Of a stretch of DNA of 64,000 nucleotides, positions 18,501-28,036 are shown in pieces. The notes under the pieces are model-generated. The model was given only the letters and a program-made list of their open reading frames with translations. It had not been told where the DNA came from and searched no databases. Made by a program: the position numbers and the translations under genes. This stretch comes from Bacillota bacterium. Lineage in GTDB: Bacteria; Bacillota; Clostridia; TANB77; CAG-465. How positions within the stretch are numbered: the stretch's first letter is position 1; the number at the start of each line of letters is the position of its first letter. The stretch spans positions 1-64,000 of the forward strand of contig JAEYPQ010000038.1 of assembly GCA_023410645.1 (NCBI GenBank), read 5' to 3'.

Positions 18501-19486
18501 TTAGAGATACTTTAGACGAAAGACTTATCAATAAAGAAAGAATAAGAAACAAAGTATTAAATAGTATAGATGTACATCGCAGAAGTAAAATAAATTCATT
18601 TGAGTTTAAGATTATAGAAATTAGTACTTTTGCCTGTGTAATACTTTTAGTAGCTATTATTAGTATATCAAAATTAAATATTAGAAATAGTTCAAATCAA
18701 AATAATTCTATTAATAGTGCAAATGACTCATTAACAAATATAAGTGAGTATTATAAAGCTACAATTGGTGAAAATGAGAATCAAAATAAAACTAATTATG
18801 ATATAGACTATAATAGTATGTCTTATGCTGTTGATGTAGGTTATCCTTTTGTCATATATAAAAATAGAATTTATAATTTATTTCAAAGTGTAAATAATGA
18901 TACAGCTAAAAAAATAGAATTATCTAAAATTGGAATAACAAATAAAGATGCAAATGACTATTATAATTCAAAACAAAGTTTAGACATTAATAGTATATAT
19001 TCAACAATGTCAACTGGAACTGAAATTTACTCAATAAAGGGGTATGATCCAAATATAAGAATACTGGTCAATGATATTAATTCATCTATTATATTTGAAA
19101 GTTTGGAAAATGTTAAAATTAATAGTTTTAAGGAATTAGTGAAATTATTAAATTTAGATACAAATTTCTTATCAGCAAACATTTTAATAAACAGTAGTAC
19201 AAGTGGTCCAGTAACTAGTAGTAATAGTGTGACCAAAAAAGAAATATCATCAGAAAAATATAATAATTTAATTAATATTTTAAATGAAGCCTCTTTAATT
19301 AATTCTACTGAAGTACTTAATTACTTTAAAAAAACAGGAAAAAATGAAAATAAAGGTGTAGAAATCTTACTTAAAGATGGAACAAATATTTCTTTGGTTA
19401 TATATTCTAGTGGATATATAAATTATAGAAGTTTATATTTTAAAATAACAAGTGATTCATTTAAAAAAATATATAATGAAATATAA
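18497..19486 (+). CDS. Single-pass membrane protein, putative anti-sigma factor
   Basis: This 329-residue protein has a short basic cytoplasmic part of about 45 residues, one membrane segment (about residues 49-68, STFACVILLVAIISISKL) and a 260-residue extracytoplasmic domain with no Cys pairs of note. The start overlaps the sigma gene by four bases behind a good GGAGGTGA site. Gene order and topology fit an anti-sigma that holds the ECF factor at the membrane until a surface signal arrives. No zinc anti-sigma (HxxxCxxC) motif is present, so it is not a ZAS-domain protein. The role is inferred from context. Confidence 0.7.
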   Translation: MIRDTLDERLINKERIRNKVLNSIDVHRRSKINSFEFKIIEISTFACVILLVAIISISKLNIRNSSNQNNSINSANDSLTNISEYYKATIGENENQNKTNYDIDYNSMSYAVDVGYPFVIYKNRIYNLFQSVNNDTAKKIELSKIGITNKDANDYYNSKQSLDINSIYSTMSTGTEIYSIKGYDPNIRILVNDINSSIIFESLENVKINSFKELVKLLNLDTNFLSANILINSSTSGPVTSSNSVTKKEISSEKYNNLINILNEASLINSTEVLNYFKKTGKNENKGVEILLKDGTNISLVIYSSGYINYRSLYFKITSDSFKKIYNEI

Positions 19487-19504
19487 AAATTTGAGGTAAA
19501 TAAT

Positions 19505-20434
19505 ATGAAAAAAATAAATAAATCATCAATTCTTTATATTTTGCTATTTTCAATTTTAATAACAATTATCATAGTAGTATTTATATTAAATGGAAGAAAT
19601 GGTTTATTTGGAAGTATTATAAATAATAATACCTTTGAAAATAAACTGGTGAATACTAATTTTGAAGAAGGAATAGTTTTATATAAATACGATGGTCAAG
19701 ATATTAGTTCAAAAATATATATTAAAAATATGAATAATGAAAGTTTTGATAGATTAAATAAAATTATAGATAGTAATAAAAAATCATATTCAATAATAGA
19801 TTTTGTTAACTTACCAGATTATACTATTGAAAATTATGATAATCAAATCAATATACGATTTACTAATTTAGGAGTTATAATAACAAAATCGGATACAGAA
19901 GCAATAGAAATATTTGATAAAGATCAGGTAACTGAAATAAGCGATATTTTAGATTATAAATATGACTCTTCAATTTTAAATTATAGTATATTAGAATTAG
20001 AAAACCTAAAAAGCCCTCCAGCTTTATATATAAATAATAATATTGAAACAAGAATTTTTGGATATAGATGGTACAGTAATTTTTCTGGTATATGCGGCAA
20101 CACAAGTTTTGATGAAATAATAGATAATAATAATACTATAAAGAAACAAAGTAGCCTGATATTAAGTACAAATAAGGATGCGAGTTTAAGTCTAATGACT
20201 AAACTACCAGAAACTATAAAAATTAACTATAATATCTATAAATATGATTCAACAACACAAATTTTTTCTGCAAAACCAATACTTGAAAAAGAAGCAATAA
20301 GAACAATAAATGGCGATTTTTATTTAGAAATGCCAAATGAATTAAAGGGTGATTTTGTATATCATATTAGATTATCTAATAAAGATAGTGATGATATTGG
20401 AGTAAGTTATTATTTTAGATATATATGTAATTAA
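19505..20434 (+). CDS. Membrane-anchored extracytoplasmic protein of the sigma operon
   Basis: This 309-residue protein has an N-terminal anchor or signal segment (about residues 8-29, ILYILLFSILITIIIVVFIL) and a beta-rich exterior domain. It follows the anti-sigma candidate by 18 bases behind TGAGGTAA, so it is the third gene of the same operon. No recognised domain. It may act in signal sensing or be the operon's effector; nothing in the sequence decides. It ends at a strong terminator. Confidence 0.65.
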   Translation: MKKINKSSILYILLFSILITIIIVVFILNGRNGLFGSIINNNTFENKLVNTNFEEGIVLYKYDGQDISSKIYIKNMNNESFDRLNKIIDSNKKSYSIIDFVNLPDYTIENYDNQINIRFTNLGVIITKSDTEAIEIFDKDQVTEISDILDYKYDSSILNYSILELENLKSPPALYINNNIETRIFGYRWYSNFSGICGNTSFDEIIDNNNTIKKQSSLILSTNKDASLSLMTKLPETIKINYNIYKYDSTTQIFSAKPILEKEAIRTINGDFYLEMPNELKGDFVYHIRLSNKDSDDIGVSYYFRYICN

Positions 20435-20451
20435 AATAATAAAATCATATT

Positions 20452-20493
20452 AAATACGTTAAAATAAAAGTAAATTTTATATTTTAACGTATT
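20452..20493 (+). terminator. Terminator of the sigma operon
   Basis: A perfect 15-base stem (AAATACGTTAAAATA / TATTTTAACGTATTT) with a 12-base loop. Confidence 0.85.
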
Positions 20494-20587
20494 TTCTTTT
20501 ACATTTATATTTAATTTTACATAATATTTGTTGACTTTATAGTATAATGTATGTTAAAATTATATATAAAAAATGTGAGGAAAAATA

Positions 20588-22966
20588 ATGGAATTTGTAA
20601 ATAAAAAAATAGAATTACTTGCGCCTGCTGGAAATTATGATAGTTTTTTAGCTGCATGCAAATCGGGAGCAAACGCTATATATATGGGGATAGGAAAATT
20701 TAATGCAAGAACTATGGCTGAGAATTTTGATATACAAAAATATATAGAATGTATTAAATATGCCCATATGAGAAACATTAAAGTATATTTAACTCTTAAT
20801 ACTTTGCTATATAATAACGAAATAAAAGAAGCACTCGAAATTATTAGTAAATTAAACCTATATGGACTTGATGGAGTAATTGTTCAAGATATTGGAATTG
20901 CAAGTTTAATACATGAATTAACTCCTAATTTACATTTACACGCAAGTACACAGATGAGTATATACACATTAGAACAAGTTAAATGTATGGAAAAAATCGG
21001 ATTTAAGAGAGTGGTACTTGCAAGAGAATTAAATATTGATGAAATAGAGTACATTTGCAAAAACACTGAACTTGAAATAGAGGTATTCATTCATGGAGCA
21101 CTTTGTGTTTCTTTTTCTGGTCAATGTTTACTTAGTAGTATGATCGGAAATAGGAGTGCAAATAGGGGTAGTTGCGCTCAACCATGTAGAATGAAATATA
21201 GATTGTATGATAAAAAAAGTAGAAAGCTATTGCAAAGAGATGCTTATTTATTAAGTAAAAAGGATATATATGGTCTAGATCATATTGAAAGATTAATTAA
21301 TGCAGGTGTTAGTTCATTAAAAATTGAAGGAAGAAACAAAAATCCTGAATATGTGGCAGGTGTTGTATCAATATATAGAAAAAACATAGATAAAATAAAC
21401 AATTTATTTATCAGTGAAGAATTAGGTAATGAACAAGATAAAAAAGAACTAAAACAATTATTTAATCGTGATGGTATAAGTGCAGGTTACTTAGATGGAG
21501 TGGAATATAAAAATAGTATTACAGATCTATCTCCTAAAAATACTGGTATATATCTTGGAGAAGTTATAGGTCAAGATAATAAATTTATTAAGATAAAACT
21601 CGAAGAAGATATAGATATGCATGATGGTATTGAAATTTATTCTCCAGATAGAGTTATATCAAATATTATTACTTGTATAAAGAATGAAAATGGCAAAATA
21701 ATCAATGATTTAGTCGAAAAGTATAATATTGTTTTAATTGGTGATATTAACTCTAAAATAGAAATTGGGAGCAAAGTATATAAGACTTCAAGTAATAAAT
21801 TAAATGAGAAATATAGAAATGTATATCTAAATGATGATGATAATTATAAATTGAAATTTGATATCAAAATAGAAGTGCTAAAAAACAAAAATATATTAAC
21901 ATGCGTTATTAAAGATGATAATATAATAATTACATCTTTAGATTATATTCCTCAAATAGCAAAAAATAAATCAGTTAGTAAAGAAGATATAATTTCTTGT
22001 TTTAGTAAAACAAAAGATGCGCCATTTGATTTTAAGAATATCGATATAATTTTAGAGGAAAATCTTTTTATACCAATATCAGTATTAAATGAGCTAAGAC
22101 GTTCTACAATCCAAAAACTAATTGAAAGCTATAATGTATATGTAGATGAAAATGAAGAAAGAGATATACCAAATAGGGTAGATAAATTTCTAACTTTAAA
22201 AGAAAAGATTATAAAAATGAATTCAAAAAATAGTGAAAGAAAAGTGTACAATTCACTATATGTATATGACTATAATTCAAATATGGATTATTTAAAAGAA
22301 TATCAGATTAGAGTTAATAAAAAAATTGATATAATGTATGTAAACGTTGCTTCTTTTATGAAATACAAAGATGAAATATTTGAAAAATATAAAGATAAAG
22401 TAAATATATATATGTATATACCCAATGTAGTATTTAAAAATCTAAATAAATTTATAATATCTAATATTGAGAATCTAGTAGAAGAAGGTATATCAGGATT
22501 TTTGATTGGAAGTCTAGCATATATGGATATATTACAAAATTTGAAGCAGAAATATGATGTAAAACTAATAGCAGATTATAGTTTAAATATTACAAATACA
22601 TTTAGTGCTAATTTCTATAATAATATAGGTTTTGATAGATTAACTTTATTACCAGAAATTGATAATGAAGAAACAATTAATAAGATATCAAAGTTATTTA
22701 ATATAGAATTAATAAATGATTTGGTTACAGTGATGACATCAAGATACTGCATGATTGGAAGTTTTATTGCAAATACGGAAACAGGTAAAAAATGCAAAAT
22801 GCCATGTAGAAAATCAAAATATATGCTTAAAGATAGTTATAATGAAACATACGATATTATTCTTGATAATATAGATTGTATAATGAGAATAGTTAAAAGA
22901 TATGATTTGAAAAAGTTATATAATAAAGATAAATTAAAAGTATCAGTTAGAAATTGCTTAGTATAA
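20588..22966 (+). CDS. Peptidase U32-family protein (RlhA-like)
   Basis: This 792-residue protein starts at ATG behind GTGAGGAA. The N-terminal TIM-barrel part opens ELLAPAGNYDSFLAACKSGANAIYMG and holds the U32 signature HGALCVSFSGQCLLSSMIGN, then RGSCAQPCR. The Cys residues of this region bind iron-sulfur in relatives. A C-terminal U32/DUF3656-like part has a second Cys set (MPCRKS). E. coli RlhA of this family, about 650 residues, makes 5-hydroxycytidine in 23S rRNA; others are linked to collagenase or ubiquinone hydroxylation. Which activity applies is not clear from sequence. It is a single-gene unit with its own terminator. Confidence 0.87.
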   Translation: MEFVNKKIELLAPAGNYDSFLAACKSGANAIYMGIGKFNARTMAENFDIQKYIECIKYAHMRNIKVYLTLNTLLYNNEIKEALEIISKLNLYGLDGVIVQDIGIASLIHELTPNLHLHASTQMSIYTLEQVKCMEKIGFKRVVLARELNIDEIEYICKNTELEIEVFIHGALCVSFSGQCLLSSMIGNRSANRGSCAQPCRMKYRLYDKKSRKLLQRDAYLLSKKDIYGLDHIERLINAGVSSLKIEGRNKNPEYVAGVVSIYRKNIDKINNLFISEELGNEQDKKELKQLFNRDGISAGYLDGVEYKNSITDLSPKNTGIYLGEVIGQDNKFIKIKLEEDIDMHDGIEIYSPDRVISNIITCIKNENGKIINDLVEKYNIVLIGDINSKIEIGSKVYKTSSNKLNEKYRNVYLNDDDNYKLKFDIKIEVLKNKNILTCVIKDDNIIITSLDYIPQIAKNKSVSKEDIISCFSKTKDAPFDFKNIDIILEENLFIPISVLNELRRSTIQKLIESYNVYVDENEERDIPNRVDKFLTLKEKIIKMNSKNSERKVYNSLYVYDYNSNMDYLKEYQIRVNKKIDIMYVNVASFMKYKDEIFEKYKDKVNIYMYIPNVVFKNLNKFIISNIENLVEEGISGFLIGSLAYMDILQNLKQKYDVKLIADYSLNITNTFSANFYNNIGFDRLTLLPEIDNEETINKISKLFNIELINDLVTVMTSRYCMIGSFIANTETGKKCKMPCRKSKYMLKDSYNETYDIILDNIDCIMRIVKRYDLKKLYNKDKLKVSVRNCLV

Positions 22967-23010
22967 AAAAGAAAGTATCATTGGAAATTTCCCTTATGGT
23001 ACTTTCTTTT
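22967..23010 (+). terminator. Terminator of the U32 gene
   Basis: AAAAGAAAGTA pairs with TACTTTCTTTT across a long loop that contains a GGAAATTTCC stem. Confidence 0.75.
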
Positions 23011-23040
23011 AATTTATATGACTAAATTCTTGTTACATAT

Positions 23041-23526
23041 TTATCGCTTGCTATTATATGGTACTTTTATTCTTCTTCTGTTTCTTAACCTGGCATTAAG
23101 AAGGAATTTACTATATGAATTTAAATATTTCTCAAATCTTATAAAAAAATTAATTTGTATTGATTCATAATGTGTATGAGAAAGTAGATTATTTTGAGCT
23201 GGAATAATTCTTTCATAATTAAAATCTTCTATTTCTCTTTTTACACCAATTAAAGAACAATTAAAAAGTCTTTCTTCAATAATATCTTTTATATTAATAG
23301 TGACTATATTATTGAATGAATCAACAGTTTTTATTTGATTATCTGAGTTTAATAATTTACTTAAATCTTGATTAATTTCATCTTTAAGTTTTTCTTGAGT
23401 TTCTTTTTCATTTTCTAATTCAAGTAAAACTAAATTTTTGAATTCTTCTAGATTAGGTTTCCCGATTCCAAGGATAAAACCATTTACACCAAAAGCAATT
23501 AAAAAGATTTCTTTATTTTCAATCAA
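23041..23526 (-). CDS. Unrecognised 161-residue protein
   Basis: ATG 23526 on the minus strand follows a GAAAGGAT site. The product has a hydrophobic N-terminus (about residues 7-22, IFLIAFGVNGFILGIG) that is too polar-flanked to be a sure membrane segment. A Glu/Lys-rich helix and a basic C-terminus (RLRNRRRIKV) follow. No family is recognised. It stands alone, between the U32 gene terminator and the divergent 23726 gene. It is a single transcription unit like several other unrecognised genes in this window. Confidence 0.65.
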   Translation of the reverse strand: MIENKEIFLIAFGVNGFILGIGKPNLEEFKNLVLLELENEKETQEKLKDEINQDLSKLLNSDNQIKTVDSFNNIVTINIKDIIEERLFNCSLIGVKREIEDFNYERIIPAQNNLLSHTHYESIQINFFIRFEKYLNSYSKFLLNARLRNRRRIKVPYNSKR

Positions 23527-23725
23527 TTAATCCCATCCTTTCAATTAATAATTATAAGGTTACAAGTTCTATTATTCCTATATTATAATAGAATAATTTA
23601 AAAAAGTAAAGAAAAATACTATATTTATTTACAAATATTGACTAGTATGTTTAAAAGTTATATAATGAGGTTACATTAGAAACTAATATAATAAAATTAA
23701 TATTATAGTAGGAGGAGACAATTTT

Positions 23726-24271
23726 ATGGGCACTTTATATGTAGTGACAAATGGCGAAACATATGGAGAAAAAAAGGGACTAGTACAGGGAGCTGTAAAT
23801 TCATACTTAACAGAAAAAGGAATATGCTATGCTAATTGTCTATCAAAACTTTTGAATGACTTTCGGATAGATATTATTTTATATTCTCCATATGATAGGA
23901 CTAGAATTACTGCAGAAATTATTGCACAAGAGAAGCGACTAAAAATCAAGTCAGATACAAGCTTTAGAGAAAAATATTTTGGACAATATGAAAATAGGAA
24001 GTTAGATACAATCAATTTTGCTTCACTCTTTAAATATGGTGTTGATATTGGATTAAGTGAGGAAATGGATGATTTTGTACTTAGGGTAAAAAATGAAATT
24101 GTTAGAATTAAAAGAGTTTATAAAGATCAAAACGTTGTTTTAGTGACTCATCCTGGTCCAGCTGCCATTATCAGTTGTTATTTTGATGACAAAAATATAC
24201 CAGATGGTGAGGGATTTGTAGAAATACTTAATAAAGTAAAAAGTGTCTTAGTAACTCAATATACTTTGTGA
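23726..24271 (+). CDS. Histidine-phosphatase-fold protein lacking the catalytic His
   Basis: This 181-residue protein has the layout of the histidine phosphatase (phosphoglycerate mutase-like) superfamily. The N-terminal motif, normally RHGET, reads TNGET (residues 8-12), so the phosphate-accepting His is Asn and the adjacent Arg is Thr. Other landmarks remain: SPYDRTRITAEII (Arg58), FREKYFGQYE (Glu82, Gly86) and THPGPA with His142. In the family these form the second half of the phosphate pocket. It is probably a ligand-binding or regulatory protein rather than a phosphatase; this is inference. A promoter TTGACT-N17-TATAAT lies upstream and AGGAGGAG precedes the ATG. Confidence 0.8.
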   Translation: MGTLYVVTNGETYGEKKGLVQGAVNSYLTEKGICYANCLSKLLNDFRIDIILYSPYDRTRITAEIIAQEKRLKIKSDTSFREKYFGQYENRKLDTINFASLFKYGVDIGLSEEMDDFVLRVKNEIVRIKRVYKDQNVVLVTHPGPAAIISCYFDDKNIPDGEGFVEILNKVKSVLVTQYTL

Positions 24272-24285
24272 TATAATTACATTAG

Positions 24286-24325
24286 AGAAGATATTATAAT
24301 TTGAATTAAAATTATAAATATCTTC
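24286..24325 (+). terminator. Terminator of the 23726 gene
   Basis: AGAAGATATTATAATTT pairs with AAATTATAAATATCTTCT with one mismatch, then a T run. Confidence 0.85.
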
Positions 24326-24547
24326 TTTTTTATTTTATTTAGATTAAAACTATTGCCAATTACACTATTTTATTATATAATTTAATTGGTATATTATAAT
24401 TTATATAATATTTTATAGACTAAAGAGGTAAAAATATACTAATAAATAAATTCTAGATAATGAATTTTAATGAATAAAGTATTGCAAATTATATAAGTAA
24501 TATATAATGTTGTACATTGAAAATTAAATATTGGAGGGAGTAAGCAT

Positions 24548-26095
24548 ATGGGATTAACGATAATTTGTGCTGTTATAGCTTTCTTACTTGGCTCTGTAAT
24601 TTTCTTTTATGTTGGAATACAATATAGGAAAAAAGTGGCAGAGGCTACAGTAAAGTCCGCTGAGCAGCAAGCAGAAAAAATAGTTGATGAAGGAAAAAAA
24701 GATGCAGAACGTATAAAAAAAGAAGCGATTTTACAAGCTAAAGACGAAATGATAATGCAAAAGGATGAACTTGAAAAAGAAGCAAGACTTAGAAAAAAAG
24801 AATTACAAGATGTTGAAAATAGAATAAATCAAAGACAAGATTTAGTTGATAAAAGAGCTGCATTAATTGAAGAAAAAGAAAATAATATTATTAGAAAAAG
24901 TGAAGAGATTATACAAAAAGAAAAAGAATTACAAAAAGCTCATGAAAGAGAAATGGAAAAATTAAGTGAAATTTCTAAAATGTCAATAGATGATGCCAAG
25001 ACTGCTATCATGGAAAACTTAGAAGATGATATGAAAGTTGAAATGGCAGAATATATTAAATCTGAGCAAGAAAAGGCAAAAGAGGAAGTAGAGAAAAAAG
25101 CAAAAGAAATTCTTGTTGGAGCAATTCAAAGATGTGCTACTGATCATACTTCAGAGGCAACAGTTACAGTAGTTGCACTACCAAATGATGATTTAAAAGG
25201 AAGAATAATTGGTAGAGAAGGAAGAAATATAAAAACAATTGAAACTTTAACAGGAATTGATTTAATTATTGATGATACTCCAGACGTAATTGTATTATCA
25301 AGTTTTGATCCTATAAGACGTGAAGTTGCAAGAATTGCAATTGAAAGACTTATAGCAGATGGAAGAATACATCCAGGTAAGATCGAAGAAATGATTGAAA
25401 AAGCAAAAGTCGAAGTTGAAAATACGATCAAGGAAGAAGGAGAAAGAGCTCTTTATGAAACTGGAGTTGTAAATATACATCCAGAACTTATAAAGCTTCT
25501 TGGTAAACTTAGATATAGAACAAGTTATGGCCAAAATGTACTTAACCATTCTATAGAAGTTTCAAATATAGCTGGAATTCTTGCAGTAGAGCTTGGACTT
25601 GATCCTACAATTGCAAAAAGAGCAGGATTACTTCATGATATAGGTAAATCTTTTGATCATGATGTTGAAGGTACACATGTAAGTCTAGGTATTGAATTAC
25701 TTAGGAAGTACAAAGAAAAAGATGAAATTATATGGGGTATGGAAGCACATCATGGAGACACAGACCCTAAGACAATTGAAGCAATTCTTGTTCAAGCAGC
25801 AGATATAGTATCAGCATCAAGACCAGGGGCTCGTAAAGAAACTGTTAGCACATATATTAAAAGATTACAAAAACTTGAAGAAATTTGTAATTCTTATGAG
25901 GGTGTTGATAAATCTTACGCTATACAAGCTGGAAGAGAAATTAGAATAATGGTTAAACCTGATCAAGTTGATGATGCTTCAATGGTAATGCTTGCAAGAA
26001 AAGTTGCAAAACAAATTGAAGATGAAATGGTTTATCCAGGACAAATCAAAGTTAATGTTATTCGTGAAATGAGAGCTATCGAACTTGCAAAATAA
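24548..26095 (+). CDS. rny: Ribonuclease Y, membrane-anchored endoribonuclease
   Basis: This 515-residue protein has the full family length. It has an N-terminal membrane helix (about residues 3-24), a long Lys/Glu coiled coil to about residue 200, a KH RNA-binding domain containing GRIIGREGRNIKTIE, and an HD phosphohydrolase domain with HDIGKSFDHD and EAHHGD. RNase Y starts mRNA decay at the membrane and is the main RNase E analogue in Bacillota. ATG follows GGAGGGAG. In many relatives rny is next to ymdB; here they are about 5 kb apart with five genes between (see findings). Confidence 0.97.
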   Translation: MGLTIICAVIAFLLGSVIFFYVGIQYRKKVAEATVKSAEQQAEKIVDEGKKDAERIKKEAILQAKDEMIMQKDELEKEARLRKKELQDVENRINQRQDLVDKRAALIEEKENNIIRKSEEIIQKEKELQKAHEREMEKLSEISKMSIDDAKTAIMENLEDDMKVEMAEYIKSEQEKAKEEVEKKAKEILVGAIQRCATDHTSEATVTVVALPNDDLKGRIIGREGRNIKTIETLTGIDLIIDDTPDVIVLSSFDPIRREVARIAIERLIADGRIHPGKIEEMIEKAKVEVENTIKEEGERALYETGVVNIHPELIKLLGKLRYRTSYGQNVLNHSIEVSNIAGILAVELGLDPTIAKRAGLLHDIGKSFDHDVEGTHVSLGIELLRKYKEKDEIIWGMEAHHGDTDPKTIEAILVQAADIVSASRPGARKETVSTYIKRLQKLEEICNSYEGVDKSYAIQAGREIRIMVKPDQVDDASMVMLARKVAKQIEDEMVYPGQIKVNVIREMRAIELAK

Positions 26096-26106
26096 TAATT
26101 ATAAGA

Positions 26107-26136
26107 AGAATGTATAAAGTAAAATTTATGCATTCT
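26107..26136 (+). terminator. Terminator behind rny
   Basis: AGAATGTATAAA pairs with TTTATGCATTCT, one mismatch, followed by seven T. Confidence 0.85.
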
Positions 26137-26224
26137 TTTTTTGCCATATATTATTATTTATTTTAAAAATATTGACAAAATTTTAATAACTTAATATAAT
26201 AAAGTAAAATAATGGAGGAAATAT

Positions 26225-26860
26225 ATGAAAATATTTAAAATAATCGTATCTATATTTATAGTAGTTATTACACTAGGTAATATTTATGCTTACTCAACTG
26301 ATTCTTATTCAATTGAGGTACCAAACACATATATTATGCAAAGTACAAGTGAAAGTGCAAATCCAATTATATTTAGTAAAAATACAGAAATTAAACAACC
26401 AAATTTTAATGTCTATGTAAATGATAACACAAGTAAAAGTGATATTAGTGTGGCAACTGATGAAGATATTTCAACTCTTGCAAATGAAATTTCTAATCAA
26501 ATTTATTCTGCTTATAAAATAAATGTTAATGTTTTGAAAAAGGAGAAAACTGTTTTAAACGGATATGATGCTATTTTTATTAGTTTAAAGTGGGATAGTG
26601 AAGATACTTTAGGATATACTATATATCAGAATCAATATTCTATGATGTCAAAAAATTACATATACACGTTGACATTTTCTTCTAATAAAGCAGAAGATTT
26701 AACTTCTTTAGAAACCCAAAATATTAAAGATAGTTTTGTAATAAAGGATGAGTTAAATAAGAGTAATTTTTTTGACTTTAAACAGTTGTTTATTTATGCT
26801 ATAGCTGGTGCAGTTATAGGATTAATATATGGAGTTATAAAAAAGAAAAAGGAAGTTTAA
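26225..26860 (+). CDS. Exported protein with C-terminal membrane segment
   Basis: This 211-residue protein has a signal peptide (about residues 1-22, ending NIYAYS), an external domain and a membrane helix (about 186-203, LFIYAIAGAVIGLIYGV) followed by KKKKEV, which would remain inside. The external part (SIEVPNTYIMQS ... YDAIFISLKW ... SMMSKNYIYTLTFSS) has the strand pattern of PsbP/DcrB-like lipid- or ligand-binding domains; this is only a structural guess. A single gene with a GGAGGAAA site and terminators on both sides. Confidence 0.7.
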   Translation: MKIFKIIVSIFIVVITLGNIYAYSTDSYSIEVPNTYIMQSTSESANPIIFSKNTEIKQPNFNVYVNDNTSKSDISVATDEDISTLANEISNQIYSAYKINVNVLKKEKTVLNGYDAIFISLKWDSEDTLGYTIYQNQYSMMSKNYIYTLTFSSNKAEDLTSLETQNIKDSFVIKDELNKSNFFDFKQLFIYAIAGAVIGLIYGVIKKKKEV

Positions 26861-26874
26861 TGAAAATATAGATT

Positions 26875-26908
26875 AAAAGAATGTATAAATTTTAATATAC
26901 ATTCTTTT
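26875..26908 (+). terminator. Terminator of the 26225 gene
   Basis: AAAAGAATGTAT pairs perfectly with ATACATTCTTTT around a 10-base loop. Confidence 0.85.
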
Positions 26909-27043
26909 TTGAAGTTGTAATATTTATTTAATCATCTCATTCCCATTATAGTAATATATTCTTTTATATAATTGTTATTAATCAGATATTTTAGTATAAA
27001 TTGGAAAAATTTACAAATACTAAACTTGAGGGGTGATTATATA

Positions 27044-28033
27044 ATGAAAATAGGAATACCAAAGGGATTGGCAATATATGAATATCCAATTCTTTACACA
27101 AAATTTTTTGAATTGCTAGGATTTGAAATAGTATTCAGCGATGATACAAATAGAGAAATTATTGATGAAGGTATTAGAAGATCAATAGATGAGAGTTGTC
27201 TTGCAAGCAAAATTTTTACTGGTCATGTGTATTCACTTACAAAAAGAAATGATATTGATTATATTTTTATACCAAGGCTTTGCTCATTTAATAAAATAGA
27301 TACAGTATGTGTAAAATTTTATGCAATGTATGATATTTGTAAAAATCTTTTTCCAAATGGTAAATTTATAACTTTAAATGTAGATTATCTAAGAGGAGAA
27401 AATGAATTTAAGGCTTTTGTAAATTTAGGAAAAAGATTAGGAAAAAGGTATACTCAAGTGGTCTCGGCCTATTTAAAATCAAGAAATATGCAAAAAATAT
27501 ATGATAACAAAAAATTAGAAAAGCAAATTAATGACTTAAGTGATAATTCACATGGTAGAACGAATGTTTTGATAGTATCACATTCATATATAGCTCATGA
27601 TAAATACATGGGTGATCCTATAGTTAGATATTTAAAGGATACCGGTATAAACATATTATATGCCGATGTAAATAGCATAAATACTCAAAATGGTATATTA
27701 AAAAACAAAAATAAAATTAAAAAAATATATAGAGATTATAGTGATATTTCAAAAAATATATATTGGAAATTTAGTAAGACTTTATTAAATGGTATAAGTG
27801 AATACATAGATAGAGTTGATGGAATAATTTATTTAACTGTATTTCCTTGTGGTCCTGATTCACTTGTTAATGAACTTGCATTAAGGAAAATAACAGATAA
27901 ACCTAGCATTAACATTATAATAGATGAACAAGATTCAAATACTGGTATTTATACAAGGTTAGAAAGCTTCGTAGATATTCTTGAGCAAAATAAATTATTA
28001 CAAACTAATAACATATCAGAAAGTGTGGTGTAA
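27044..28033 (+). CDS. Acyl-CoA dehydratase activase-related protein (DUF2229)
   Basis: This protein has 329 residues from ATG 27044, chosen because GAGGGGTGA precedes it and KIGIPKGLAIYEYPILYTKFFELLG is the typical DUF2229 start. Conserved Cys occur in DESCLASKIFTGH, FIPRLCSFNKIDTVCVKF and FPCGPDSLV; these can hold an iron-sulfur cluster. In large relatives this domain is fused with BadF-type ATPase and dehydratase-like domains in one chain; here the parts are separate genes, 27044-30206, in one operon. The partner proteins suggest an ATP-driven low-potential electron donor, as in double-cubane cluster systems. The substrate is unknown. Confidence 0.85.
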   Translation: MKIGIPKGLAIYEYPILYTKFFELLGFEIVFSDDTNREIIDEGIRRSIDESCLASKIFTGHVYSLTKRNDIDYIFIPRLCSFNKIDTVCVKFYAMYDICKNLFPNGKFITLNVDYLRGENEFKAFVNLGKRLGKRYTQVVSAYLKSRNMQKIYDNKKLEKQINDLSDNSHGRTNVLIVSHSYIAHDKYMGDPIVRYLKDTGINILYADVNSINTQNGILKNKNKIKKIYRDYSDISKNIYWKFSKTLLNGISEYIDRVDGIIYLTVFPCGPDSLVNELALRKITDKPSINIIIDEQDSNTGIYTRLESFVDILEQNKLLQTNNISESVV

Positions 28034-28036
28034 CAA

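Noticed and set aside
26972..27043. Longer start for the DUF2229 gene
   Set aside because: The extra 24 residues have no family match and the ribosome site GAGGGGTGA directly serves ATG 27044.
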